Shown here piece by piece: positions 1 to 5,868 of a DNA stretch of 7,310 nt (position 1 is the first letter of the stretch; each line of letters begins with the position of its first letter). The position numbers were made by a program, and so were the translations under genes. The DNA comes from Dehalococcoidia bacterium (GTDB lineage: Bacteria; Chloroflexota; Dehalococcoidia; Dehalococcoidales; UBA1222), in assembly GCA_009786345.1 (NCBI GenBank), contig WQTJ01000098.1:1-7310 (forward strand). The letters run 5' to 3'. Under the pieces are notes generated by a model. The model searched no databases, was not told the origin of the DNA, and saw only the letters and a program-made list of their open reading frames with translations.

Positions 1-958
1 GCGCATCCGCTACTTGGGTAAAAAGAGCCGTCTCACAGAAATATTGCGCGGTTTGGCTGCTCTTTCTATTGAAGAGCGCAAAATGGCTGGTGCGGTAAGC
101 AACGCTCTCAAGTTGGAGCTTGAAGATGCCTTCAAGCAACGTGAAGAATCTATACGCGAGAGCGAACTGGTTTTTGCCGCGTCAAAAGATGCAATTGATA
201 TTTCCCTGCCGGGACGCCCTTTTATGCGCGGACATCTGCATCCGGTCGCACAGGCAATGAATGAAATGTCAGCCATTTTCACAGCCATGGGATTTGAGGT
301 AATGGAAGGACCGGAGGTAGAGTGGGACTATTACAATTTCGATATGCTCAATATGCCCAAAGAACACCCAGCTCGCGCTGCAACCGATACATTCTGGATA
401 GATGCTCCGCCTAATGACAAAGGTTGGCAGATGCTGCTTAGGACGCATACGTCACCCATGCAGGTGCGTACTATGGAGCATCGTAAACCTCCTATACGCA
501 TTGTCGTGCCGGGTATTGTACATCGCTATGAGGCTACTGATGCTACTCATCTGTCCATGTTCAGTCAAATTGAAGGATTGGCAGTGGATGAGGGTATCAG
601 TATGGCTAATCTTAAAGGCACGCTGCATGAATTTGCTAGGCGATTCTTTGGCCCAGAGCGGCGTGTACGCTTCCGTTGTGACTTTTTCCCATATGTTGAG
701 CCAGGTGCTGAAATGGCTATTGAATGCGCTGTGTGCCATGGGGATGGTTGCCGCCTGTGCGGCGGCAATGGATGGATTGAAGTGCTTGGTGCAGGTATGG
801 TGCATCCGCGAGTGCTGGAAGGCGTGGGTATTGATTCAAAAAAATATTCAGGATTTGCTTTCGGTATGGGCATTGAGCGCATCCCGCTACTGAAATATGG
901 CATAGAAGACATAAGGCTTTTCTACGGAAGTGACATGCGCTTTTTAAGGCAGTTTTAG
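1..958 (+). CDS. pheS: Phenylalanine--tRNA ligase alpha subunit, 5'-truncated by window edge
   Basis: Catalytic subunit of the cytoplasmic class II synthetase that charges tRNA-Phe, normally an (alpha-beta)2 enzyme with PheT. The reading frame is open from base 2 and gives 318 residues beginning RIRYLGKK. By comparison with the E. coli protein about 28 N-terminal residues lie outside the window. The TTG at 14 is an internal Leu codon, not the start. Landmarks are the ISLPGR linker after the N-terminal coiled coil, the substrate-pocket segment [12 protein letters not shown] (about 440-475), [17 protein letters not shown] (the motif 2 region), and motif 3 with [10 protein letters not shown] (about 851-880), which keeps the Ala that sets phenylalanine specificity in E. 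coli. Two CxxC pairs (C-x2-C-x4-C-x2-C, 725-760) form a zinc-knuckle-like insert seen in many Firmicute-type PheS and absent from E. coli. The gene ends in RFLRQF, as the family does, so the 3' end is intact. pheT does not follow it. Confidence 0.97.
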   Translation, partial: RIRYLGKKSRLTEILRGLAALSIEERKMAGAVSNALKLELEDAFKQREESIRESELVFAASKDAIDISLPGRPFMRGHLHPVAQAMNEMSAIFTAMGFEVMEGPEVEWDYYNFDMLNMPKEHPARAATDTFWIDAPPNDKGWQMLLRTHTSPMQVRTMEHRKPPIRIVVPGIVHRYEATDATHLSMFSQIEGLAVDEGISMANLKGTLHEFARRFFGPERRVRFRCDFFPYVEPGAEMAIECAVCHGDGCRLCGGNGWIEVLGAGMVHPRVLEGVGIDSKKYSGFAFGMGIERIPLLKYGIEDIRLFYGSDMRFLRQF

Positions 959-987
959 ATAGATTAGGGTTCGTTAAACTGTTTATG

Positions 988-1016
988 TGAAAAGAAATAG
1001 CGCCCCGAAGGGCGCT
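988..1016 (-). terminator. Probable intrinsic terminator of the LRR gene (minus strand)
   Basis: Perfect 7-bp stem AGCGCCC/GGGCGCT (999-1005 with 1010-1016). Read on the minus strand the loop is the very stable TTCG and the stem is followed by a T-rich run (ATTTCTTTTC, 998 down to 989). On the plus strand no T-run follows, so the hairpin is a poorer terminator for pheS, although it may still act as a 3' stabilising stem. It lies about 150 bases past the LRR stop codon. Confidence 0.5.
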
Positions 1017-1092
1017 GTGAAAAGCTGAAAAATCAGTTTAGAGACTTTGAAGACTTTCCTCTGATCATTGTATCCATAGGCTGGGCATAATA

Positions 1093-1122
1093 GATAACGC
1101 CCCAATAACATGGGGCGCTATC
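1093..1122 (-). repeat. 12-bp inverted repeat between convergent pheS and LRR genes
   Basis: GATAACGCCCCA (1093-1104) pairs with TGGGGCGCTATC (1111-1122) around a 6-base loop. The single mismatch on the plus strand (A/C) becomes a G-U pair in minus-strand RNA, so the stem is complete in a transcript of the LRR gene. Only a weak AT tail follows on the minus strand. The right arm GGGGCGCTAT (1112-1121) is also the exact reverse complement of 997-1006 in the neighbouring hairpin, so the two could pair with each other. It may be an accessory terminator or mRNA 3'-end structure. Confidence 0.4.
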
Positions 1123-1168
1123 AGCACGATATCTTTGTAACCTTCTAACTTAGCAAGAACTATGCCAA

Positions 1169-1951
1169 TCAATAGTCTACGTAAATTAGAACTTTTATAT
1201 TGTTATCCACACAATATTGGTAAGCGTAAGAATCGCGAGAGCAGGAAACAATAATATCGTCATGAAAATCCCCAAAGGCATTATTACCAATAGTTGTTAC
1301 GCTGTCTGGTATTATTATACTTATTAATCTGACGCAACTGGAAAAAGCTCGAAAGCCGATACTTGTTACGCCATTAGGTATGGTTACACTGGTTAGTTTA
1401 ACGCAACCACCAAAAGCTCTTTTTCCGATACTTCTTAAATTGCTTGGTAAAGTTATGCTGGTTAAAGATTGACACCCACCGAAGGCATCATCCCCGATAA
1501 TTGTTACGCTATTAGGTATCGTTACACTTGCTAAATTACAGCAACCGCTAAAAGCTCCCCATCCCTCAGCAAACAAATCTGTTGACGCTAAGCCGCCGAT
1601 GTGTGTTACGCCGTTCGGTATCTTGATGGTTGTAAGTCTTTCACAACGACAGAAAGCAAGGTCGTCGATAAAAGTCACATTTTTACCATCGATTTTCTCA
1701 GGAATAACAACATCTCCATCAACACCTACATATCCTGTTATTGTCACGTTATTGCCGCCAATTGTATAGATAAAATCCGAAGCTGGATTCGGCTCAGTTC
1801 TGCCCGGGTTGGTAGGAGTAGGCGGAGGAGATGTACCTAGTGTCTGCGCAATGGTTGACGGATTAGGCGAACAGCCCATGCCGCAACAAACTGTCGCAGC
1901 GATTAAGCATAAAGTCAAGGGAATGCTACTTAATAACTTCATCTTCGCCAT
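1169..1951 (-). CDS. Secreted BspA-type leucine-rich-repeat protein, probable lipoprotein
   Basis: Surface protein of the BspA/Treponema LRR type (LRR_5). These proteins often bind host or matrix proteins or other cells; no specific function can be given here. The likely start is the ATG at 1951 (MAKMKLL, 260 aa), which has GGGGG 11 bases upstream. An ATG at 1987 (272 aa) is in frame but lies inside a perfect 16-bp hairpin with no visible ribosome site. The N-terminus is a signal peptide: Lys residues, a hydrophobic core, then CCGMGC. The last Cys could be lipidated, but GMGC is a poor lipobox. A Pro/Thr-rich spacer (PPPTPTNPG) follows, then about five repeats of roughly 23 residues with the pattern LTSxxIPxxVTxIGxxAFxxC; one carries an insert. 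It closes with the usual cap in which a Ser/Tyr/Ala segment precedes a final strand (SYAYQY...NNIKVLI). It looks unrelated to the genes on either side. Confidence 0.82.
   Translation of the reverse strand: MAKMKLLSSIPLTLCLIAATVCCGMGCSPNPSTIAQTLGTSPPPTPTNPGRTEPNPASDFIYTIGGNNVTITGYVGVDGDVVIPEKIDGKNVTFIDDLAFCRCERLTTIKIPNGVTHIGGLASTDLFAEGWGAFSGCCNLASVTIPNSVTIIGDDAFGGCQSLTSITLPSNLRSIGKRAFGGCVKLTSVTIPNGVTSIGFRAFSSCVRLISIIIPDSVTTIGNNAFGDFHDDIIVSCSRDSYAYQYCVDNNIKVLIYVDY
1255..1681 (-). repeat. Tandem 69-bp coding repeats (LRR units)
   Basis: About five units encode 23-residue LRRs. Similarity is visible in the DNA as well: on the plus strand the stretch around 1368-1420 and that around 1504-1557 share GTTACGCxATTAGGTAT, a following GTTACACT, and GCAACC near AAAAGCTC, at a spacing of two repeat lengths. 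This suggests growth by duplication or recombination. The first unit is interrupted by about 11 extra residues (GLASTDLFAEG). Confidence 0.7.
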
Positions 1952-1974
1952 AATGACTTTTTCCCCCAGTTGTG

Positions 1975-2011
1975 AGCCGATCCCCATTAATGAAGTTAAT
2001 GGGGATCGGCT
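1975..2011. repeat. Perfect 16-bp stem, 5-base loop, upstream of the LRR gene
   Basis: AGCCGATCCCCATTAA (1975-1990) is exactly complementary to 1996-2011 around the loop TGAAG. On the minus strand it lies between the end of the fmdE-like gene and the LRR start at 1951, so it could end fmdE transcription or shape the LRR 5' leader. No T-run follows on the minus strand; on the plus strand TTTAAT follows, but no plus-strand gene ends here. It covers the alternative LRR start ATG at 1987, which argues against that start. Confidence 0.6.
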
Positions 2012-2102
2012 TTAATACATCAATTACGAAATAATAAGCTGGCAACCAACCATGCTATTTGGACCGGTGTTCACAGACACAATGAAATCGGTTCAAAGAT
2101 CC

Positions 2103-2705
2103 TCAGTTTGACTTGGTACAGCAGCAACAGCCTTCATTTGCAGGCGATGTATAAGTTTTACCTTGGCAGGCAAGGCATACACCGGAACCAGTCGGCAAAC
2201 AAGATTCATGGCATTTTTTGCAAATGGCATAGTCTGCAATTTCTTTGTTTGGCAATGAACCAATATCTACCTTGACATGCTGCAATCCCAGTACGTCGTA
2301 CCCATGATCACGAATGGAATCCAGCAATCGCTCCTTATTTTGCTCTTTTTTGGGGATTAAACAGGAAAACCAGTTATCCATGTCCTTGAATTCTTTCACT
2401 TTAGAAACATCCACGAACACCCTTACTCCATTGCCTTTATGTTTATCGTATAGTGTTACAGCAAAACGCCCTGTATTGATAATGCGCATCCATCCATTGC
2501 CAATAGTACATGGCGTTAGCATTTGGATAGAATCTGGTAAGCATTTGTCAGTTTCGCAAATAGCATCAAATAAACAGTCTGCCGGCAAATTACGTTTTGC
2601 CGTATCGACTATCATTCCGCCCAAAATTACGCCTGGAGCCAAGCCTCCATGAAATTCACGCACCTTTTGCAAAAATTCCTCATAGGTATAAGAACCAACA
2701 TTCAT
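2103..2705 (-). CDS. FmdE-family protein with C-terminal zinc-ribbon-like motif
   Basis: A 200-residue protein of the family named after subunit E of molybdenum formylmethanofuran dehydrogenase. In bacteria these proteins occur without that enzyme and their role is unclear, but they often lie near molybdenum or tungsten genes and metal transporters. The N-terminus has the family signature FHGGLAPGVILGG (18-30); most members have HGHxxPG, so the second His is Gly here. A central conserved block follows: CLPDSIQMLTPCTIGNGWMR (55-74), then NTGRFAVTLYDKHKGNGVRV. The C-terminus has a zinc-ribbon-like C162-x2-C165 ... C177-x2-C180, then an unusual tail EGCCCC with four consecutive cysteines (193-196). 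The start ATG has AAGGAGG 10 bases upstream. The protein is cytosolic, with no signal peptide or membrane span. It is divergent from the methyltransferase, with a shared control region. Family call is good; function is unknown. Confidence 0.85.
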   Translation of the reverse strand: MNVGSYTYEEFLQKVREFHGGLAPGVILGGMIVDTAKRNLPADCLFDAICETDKCLPDSIQMLTPCTIGNGWMRIINTGRFAVTLYDKHKGNGVRVFVDVSKVKEFKDMDNWFSCLIPKKEQNKERLLDSIRDHGYDVLGLQHVKVDIGSLPNKEIADYAICKKCHESCLPTGSGVCLACQGKTYTSPANEGCCCCTKSN

Positions 2706-2729
2706 GGATAATAATCCTCCTTGCAGTTA

Positions 2730-2760
2730 TTTACATACGCTATATTCAGTATGATATACT
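2730..2760 (+). promoter_or_regulatory. Predicted promoter for the methyltransferase gene
   Basis: TTTACA (2730-2735) and TATACT (2755-2760; 5 of 6 to TATAAT) with a 19-base spacer, or TTACAT with 18. The spacing is long, so the promoter may be weak or need an activator. Its -10 lies in the same palindrome as the opposing fmdE promoter, so the two polymerases would compete. It leaves a leader of about 95 bases before the ATG at 2862. Confidence 0.4.
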
Positions 2761-2761
2761 G
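2747..2761. promoter_or_regulatory. 15-bp perfect palindrome, putative operator
   Basis: CAGTAT-GAT-ATACTG, with perfect 6-bp arms. It overlaps the -10 elements of both divergent promoters, the usual place for a repressor to block both. A closely similar site lies on the permease promoter (3869-3883). The regulator is not encoded in the window and the motif does not match an operator I recognise with confidence. Confidence 0.55.
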
Positions 2762-2779
2762 TCTAACTATAAATTACAA
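2751..2779 (-). promoter_or_regulatory. Predicted sigma-70 promoter for the fmdE-like gene
   Basis: Read on the minus strand: TTGTAA (2779-2774), a 17-base spacer, then TATCAT (2756-2751; 5 of 6 to TATAAT). The -10 lies wholly inside the 15-bp palindrome at 2747-2761. The predicted transcription start would be about 40 bases before the ATG, leaving room for the AAGGAGG site at 2722-2716. Confidence 0.5.
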
Positions 2780-2822
2780 CATCACGGCGATAGCGTATAG
2801 TTGCATTATTTAGGCAAAACAT

Positions 2823-2849
2823 CTATTGTCGGCAGAAATAAAACAATAG
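2823..2849 (+). repeat. Small hairpin before the methyltransferase ribosome site
   Basis: CTATTGT (2823-2829) pairs with ACAATAG (2843-2849) around a 13-base loop. The GAGGA ribosome site begins four bases later (2853). It is AT-rich, so only a weak structure, but it is placed to affect translation. Confidence 0.25.
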
Positions 2850-2861
2850 CGCGAGGATACA

Positions 2862-3725
2862 ATGCAAAGAGAAAATTCCGGCGAAAATAACTTGCACCTG
2901 CCAGATAACCTGAGCGACATAGATTGGGCTCGCATGTGGCATCGGCAGATGGATGAAGCCACTTTCCGTGGGCGTGGAGTAGGTTTTTGGGATAGCTGGG
3001 CGCGCTCACTGCCGGTTAAAACTGAACACAGCGGCTATGTTGAGGAGTTAATAAGTCGCTTGAAGCTGTCTCCAGAAGACAGTGTCCTTGACGTAGGAGC
3101 TGGCACGGGCGCATTGAGCATACCTCTTGCGCGGCGCGTGCGTCAGGTAACGTCTTTAGATCAGTCATCCGCTATGCTGGACTACATCATGGATGAAGCC
3201 AGTCGCCATGGGTTAACCAATATTACTCCTTTACATCTAGACTGGGCACAAATTCAAGTCGGCCGTGATTTTCCGCAGCACGATGTAGTTTTGGTATCGC
3301 GTTCATTGCCGTCCAGTAAAAGTATTGCCCACAATCTCCGTTCAATAGATGCTGCTGCCAAGCAGCTTTGTTACATAACATGGAAAGCAAGCGGATATGA
3401 TGAGCTCGAATCCGAATTAAGCGCAATGCTAAACATTCCATATACACCGTCTCCTGACTATGCTGTGCTGTACAATCTGCTGCTGAGTATGGGAATTCAC
3501 GCCAATGTAGAGTTATTCAGAACCAGCGGACGCAGGCGATACAACTCAGTTCCGGAAGCTTATATGCAAATAGTGCGCAGTTATCCAGCGGCAGAGACAG
3601 AACGCCATAAGATAATAGATTTTCTGGAAAACCGGCTTACATACAGCGACGGGCATTACTATCAACAAAAAAATAGCTTATGGGCACTTATATGGTGGGA
3701 TAAGAAACTGCAGCAGGCACATTAA
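2862..3725 (+). CDS. Class I SAM-dependent methyltransferase
   Basis: A 287-residue soluble methyltransferase with a Rossmann-type SAM-binding core. Motif I is VLDVGAGTG (75-83), preceded by an N-terminal segment rich in Trp and Met (DWARMWHRQM; GFWDSWARS). The acidic residue ending strand 2 is D100 in VTSLDQSSAM. LHLDWAQI (125-131) corresponds to the adenine-contact region, and HDVVLVSRSLP (140-150) is the strand 4 region where active-site residues usually sit. The substrate cannot be read from these motifs. The start ATG has GAGGA five bases upstream. From family memory, not checked here, methyltransferases with this FWD...SRSL layout often sit beside FecCD-type transporters in anaerobes. 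That supports a role linked to the importer downstream, for example methylating a chelator or cofactor, but this is inference. A gap of about 210 bases separates it from the permease gene, which has its own promoter. Confidence 0.88.
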   Translation: MQRENSGENNLHLPDNLSDIDWARMWHRQMDEATFRGRGVGFWDSWARSLPVKTEHSGYVEELISRLKLSPEDSVLDVGAGTGALSIPLARRVRQVTSLDQSSAMLDYIMDEASRHGLTNITPLHLDWAQIQVGRDFPQHDVVLVSRSLPSSKSIAHNLRSIDAAAKQLCYITWKASGYDELESELSAMLNIPYTPSPDYAVLYNLLLSMGIHANVELFRTSGRRRYNSVPEAYMQIVRSYPAAETERHKIIDFLENRLTYSDGHYYQQKNSLWALIWWDKKLQQAH

Positions 3726-3758
3726 TGATTTTTTAACTAAACAACAACGATAACACTG

Positions 3759-3771
3759 ATGTATATTACAT
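3759..3771. promoter_or_regulatory. 13-bp palindrome upstream of the permease promoter
   Basis: ATGTA-TAT-TACAT, with perfect 5-bp arms. It shares the 8-mer TATATTAC with the putative operator at 3869-3883 and lies about 75 bases before the predicted -35. It could be an upstream operator copy, but AT-rich palindromes of this size also arise by chance. Confidence 0.3.
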
Positions 3772-3845
3772 AACAGACTCTATTCTATTGTGCTGTGGCT
3801 GCAGGGCTATCACTTAGACTCATCAAGCTTTATGATATCACCCTA

Positions 3846-3874
3846 TTGACAGAGCGATATGTCATGTGTAGTAT
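3846..3874 (+). promoter_or_regulatory. Predicted sigma-70 promoter for the transporter genes
   Basis: A consensus -35 TTGACA (3846-3851), exactly 17 bases, then TAGTAT (3869-3874; 4 of 6, with the key first and last positions kept). Predicted transcription starts near 3881, about 60 bases before the permease start. A strong -35 with an operator over the -10 fits a repressible uptake gene. Confidence 0.6.
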
Positions 3875-3883
3875 ATATTACTA
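3869..3883. promoter_or_regulatory. Putative operator on the permease promoter
   Basis: TAGTAT-ATA-TTACTA: same length, same half-site and same position over the -10 as the palindrome at 2747-2761. The outer five bases of each arm are perfectly complementary (TAGTA/TACTA) and the sixth pair is mismatched. The joint pattern of the two sites is YAGTAT-N3-WTACTR. Confidence 0.5.
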
Positions 3884-3941
3884 AAGATATATAGAAACAG
3901 TAGAGTGCGTTAAATAACGAAATAGAATAGGAATGCTACCA

Positions 3942-4964
3942 ATGCCGGAAGAAAAAAGACATATTAATGGATTATGGTGGTGCTTTTGGTTGGGTGTTTT
4001 GCTTGTGGTAATTATCATTCTCTCGTTTGTATGGGGGCGTTATCCCATTTCCCCGTCAAACCTTTTCAAGATTCCCCTTTCCCGCATTTTTAATATTGAT
4101 CAAACGTGGCCTGACCAGATGGAGAGTATTCTTTTCCGCGTACGATTGCCTCGCATACTACTGGCCAGTCTTGTTGGCTGTTCATTATCCGCAGCCGGAG
4201 CATCATATCAAGGCGTTTTCCAAAATCCTATGGCGGCTCCTGACATACTCGGAGCCGCAGCCGGGGCAGCTTTCGGTGCGGCATTAGCCATACTGACTGG
4301 TCAGTCCAGCATGACCATCACGCTTTATGCTTTCGTTTTTGGTTTACTTACTATGGCATTGGTCTTTTTTATAAGTCATAAAACACGCGGCAAACAAGTA
4401 ATAGGCCTTATTTTGGCCGGCATTATGGTAGGCTCGTTGTTTTCTGCCGGTCTTTCGTATATCAAGCTAATCGCTGATACCAGTAAAAAGCTCCCTGACA
4501 TTACTTACTGGCTGATGGGCAGTTTCAACGGTACAACAACCAATAAAGTTGTGCTGGCATTAATTCCGATGGCTATAAGCTTGATTCCCTTGTTTTTACT
4601 GCGATGGCGAATAAATGTGCTTACGCTTGGAGATGAAGAAGCGCAAACGATGGGAATTAATGCTCGCCGTTTTCGCATAGTCATTATTATTTTGGCAACA
4701 TTGCTTACCGCTGCCAGCGTGGCGGTTACAGGAATGATTGGCTGGGTTGGACTTGTAGTCCCGCATTTGATGCGCCGTTTAGTTGGCAATAATTACAAGT
4801 ATCTTATGCCTGCCTCAATGTTATTCGGGGCCTCTTTTCTGCTGCTCGTGGATAATATATCGCGCAACGTTACAGAAACAGAAATCCCTATAGGTATCCT
4901 CACAGCATTTATCGGAGCCCCTTTCTTTATTTACCTAATCACACGCAAAGAGGAAGCGTTATGA
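3942..4964 (+). CDS. FecCD/BtuC-type ABC transporter permease
   Basis: Inner-membrane permease of an importer for metal chelates (the family moves Fe-siderophores, cobalamin, haem). The preferred start is ATG 3942 (340 aa), 9 bases after TAGGA; an ATG at 3933 (343 aa) is in frame but touches that site. Positions below count from 3933. The first hydrophobic segment is about 14-34, and eight or nine more follow. Family blocks are SYQGVFQNPMAAPDILGAAAGAA (91-113), the PDITYWLMGSF segment (188-198), the GDEEAQTMGIN coupling region that contacts the ATPase (233-243), GMIGWVGLVVPHLMRRLVG (267-285), LLVDNISR (304-311) and EIPIGILTAFIGAPFFIYL (317-335). Length is normal for the family and the gene is intact. 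A homodimer is expected. The stop overlaps the ATPase start (ATGA), so the two are translationally coupled. Substrate unknown. Confidence 0.93.
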   Translation: MPEEKRHINGLWWCFWLGVLLVVIIILSFVWGRYPISPSNLFKIPLSRIFNIDQTWPDQMESILFRVRLPRILLASLVGCSLSAAGASYQGVFQNPMAAPDILGAAAGAAFGAALAILTGQSSMTITLYAFVFGLLTMALVFFISHKTRGKQVIGLILAGIMVGSLFSAGLSYIKLIADTSKKLPDITYWLMGSFNGTTTNKVVLALIPMAISLIPLFLLRWRINVLTLGDEEAQTMGINARRFRIVIIILATLLTAASVAVTGMIGWVGLVVPHLMRRLVGNNYKYLMPASMLFGASFLLLVDNISRNVTETEIPIGILTAFIGAPFFIYLITRKEEAL

Positions 4965-5749
4965 GTATTGAAGTACGCGGTCTCCGCTTCAGCTATGGCG
5001 AGCGCACTGTGCTGGATGAAATCAATGCCTTGGCATGTCCCGGTGAGATACTTTCAGTTATTGGACCCAACGGCGTGGGGAAAAGCACCCTTTTTCACTG
5101 TATTTTAGGGCTGTATAACAAATACGATGGACACATAGTCATTGATGGGAATGACATACGGGGTTTAAGCATACAGCAGATGGCACGTTTAATTGCTTAT
5201 GTGCCGCAGAGCAATTACCCTTCCTTCAATTTCAGTGTCTTTGATATGGTGTTAATGGGAACATCCGCGCATATTTCTTCTATTTCCACGCCAGGAAAGA
5301 AACAAATGCTACTGGCAGATGAAGCTTTAGAACAATTAGGCATTGCCCATCTGCGTAACCGTGCTTATACCCATATCAGCGGAGGCGAACGTCAACTTAC
5401 CATTATTGCCCGTGCGCTGGTACAGCAAACTAAAGTGTTAATTCTGGATGAGCCTGTCGCCAATTTGGATTTTGGCAACCAGCTGCTAGTGCTGAACCAG
5501 ATTAAAAAACTGGCACGCTTAGGCTATACAGTAATGCAAGCCACTCACAACCCTGATCAGACATTTATGTTTTCCGACCGTGTCCTGGCTTTGAAGGACG
5601 GGCATGTACTGGCCTACGGAGTCCCGGCAGAAGTAGTTACTGAAGATTTAATGCAGAAGCTTTACAAAACTGATATTGAAGTGGCGAGCTTGTATGGTGA
5701 CAAGGTGCGCATATGTGTGCCAAAAGCAGTCATTAATAATACTTACTGA
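4961..5749 (+). CDS. FecE/BtuD-type ABC transporter ATP-binding protein
   Basis: ATPase that powers the adjacent permease from the cytoplasmic side. All functional motifs are present: Walker A GPNGVGKST (35-43), Q-loop Gln83 in YVPQSN, signature ISGGERQL (139-146; Glu replaces the Gln of LSGGQ, a common variant in this family), Walker B VLILDEP (159-165) with catalytic Glu164, D-loop NLD, and switch His196 in QATHNPDQ. FSVFDMVLMG (91-100) is the family's segment after the Q-loop. It has 262 residues, normal length. The ATG overlaps the permease stop by ATGA. It is followed by a gap of about 120 bases before the binding-protein gene, so the order is permease, ATPase, binding protein, with the last gene set apart. 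Confidence 0.95.
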   Translation: MSIEVRGLRFSYGERTVLDEINALACPGEILSVIGPNGVGKSTLFHCILGLYNKYDGHIVIDGNDIRGLSIQQMARLIAYVPQSNYPSFNFSVFDMVLMGTSAHISSISTPGKKQMLLADEALEQLGIAHLRNRAYTHISGGERQLTIIARALVQQTKVLILDEPVANLDFGNQLLVLNQIKKLARLGYTVMQATHNPDQTFMFSDRVLALKDGHVLAYGVPAEVVTEDLMQKLYKTDIEVASLYGDKVRICVPKAVINNTY

Positions 5750-5868
5750 CATGAAATACTGTTTAAAATACCATAAATGGAGGGGATGGAATGGAGTGAT
5801 TTTTTAGTAGTATCTGTTTGGCGTTTTTTCCATGTTAATTATGATCTAATTGGAGGATATATAAGTTC
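5750..5868 (+). other. Spacer between ATPase and binding protein; possible 28-codon ORF
   Basis: The 119-base gap holds no clear terminator. It contains TAGTAGTAT (5805-5813), which matches the sequence on the right-end promoter (7164-7172), and TTGGCG-N16-TATGAT (5818-5845), a possible promoter that would leave almost no leader. A 28-codon frame starts at ATG 5786 directly after GGAGGGG, reads MEWSDFLVV..., and stops at 5872 in a TGA overlapping the ATG of the binding protein. The ribosome site is too close to that ATG for good initiation, so whether it is translated is uncertain. The binding protein has its own GGAGG at 5852-5856. Confidence 0.3.

Larger units (their letters stand above)
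2735..2798. repeat. 9-bp inverted repeat flanking the divergent operator
   Basis: ATACGCTAT (2735-2743) is the exact reverse complement of ATAGCGTAT (2790-2798). The arms bracket the 15-bp palindrome at 2747-2761, with 46 bases between them. It could be a second protein site pair, or a stem in a transcript that spans the region; it could also be chance. Confidence 0.3.

Noticed and set aside
402..912. Open frames overlapping pheS on both strands (plus 402-893; minus 452-805 and 565-912)
   Set aside because: They lie inside the well-supported pheS frame, have Cys- and Met-rich low-quality translations and no family signature.
1985..1987. Upstream ATG for the LRR gene (272-aa form)
   Set aside because: It lies inside the perfect hairpin 1975-2011 and has no ribosome site; the ATG at 1951 has GGGGG at a good distance and leads straight into the signal peptide.
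2314..2800. Plus-strand open frames across the fmdE-like gene (2314-2652, 2597-2800)
   Set aside because: They are antisense to the FmdE frame, which has clear family motifs and a strong ribosome site, and they show no domain.
3759..3883. CRISPR or iteron array in the AT-rich palindromes before the permease
   Set aside because: Only two short, non-identical palindromes with no regular spacing; better read as possible regulator sites.
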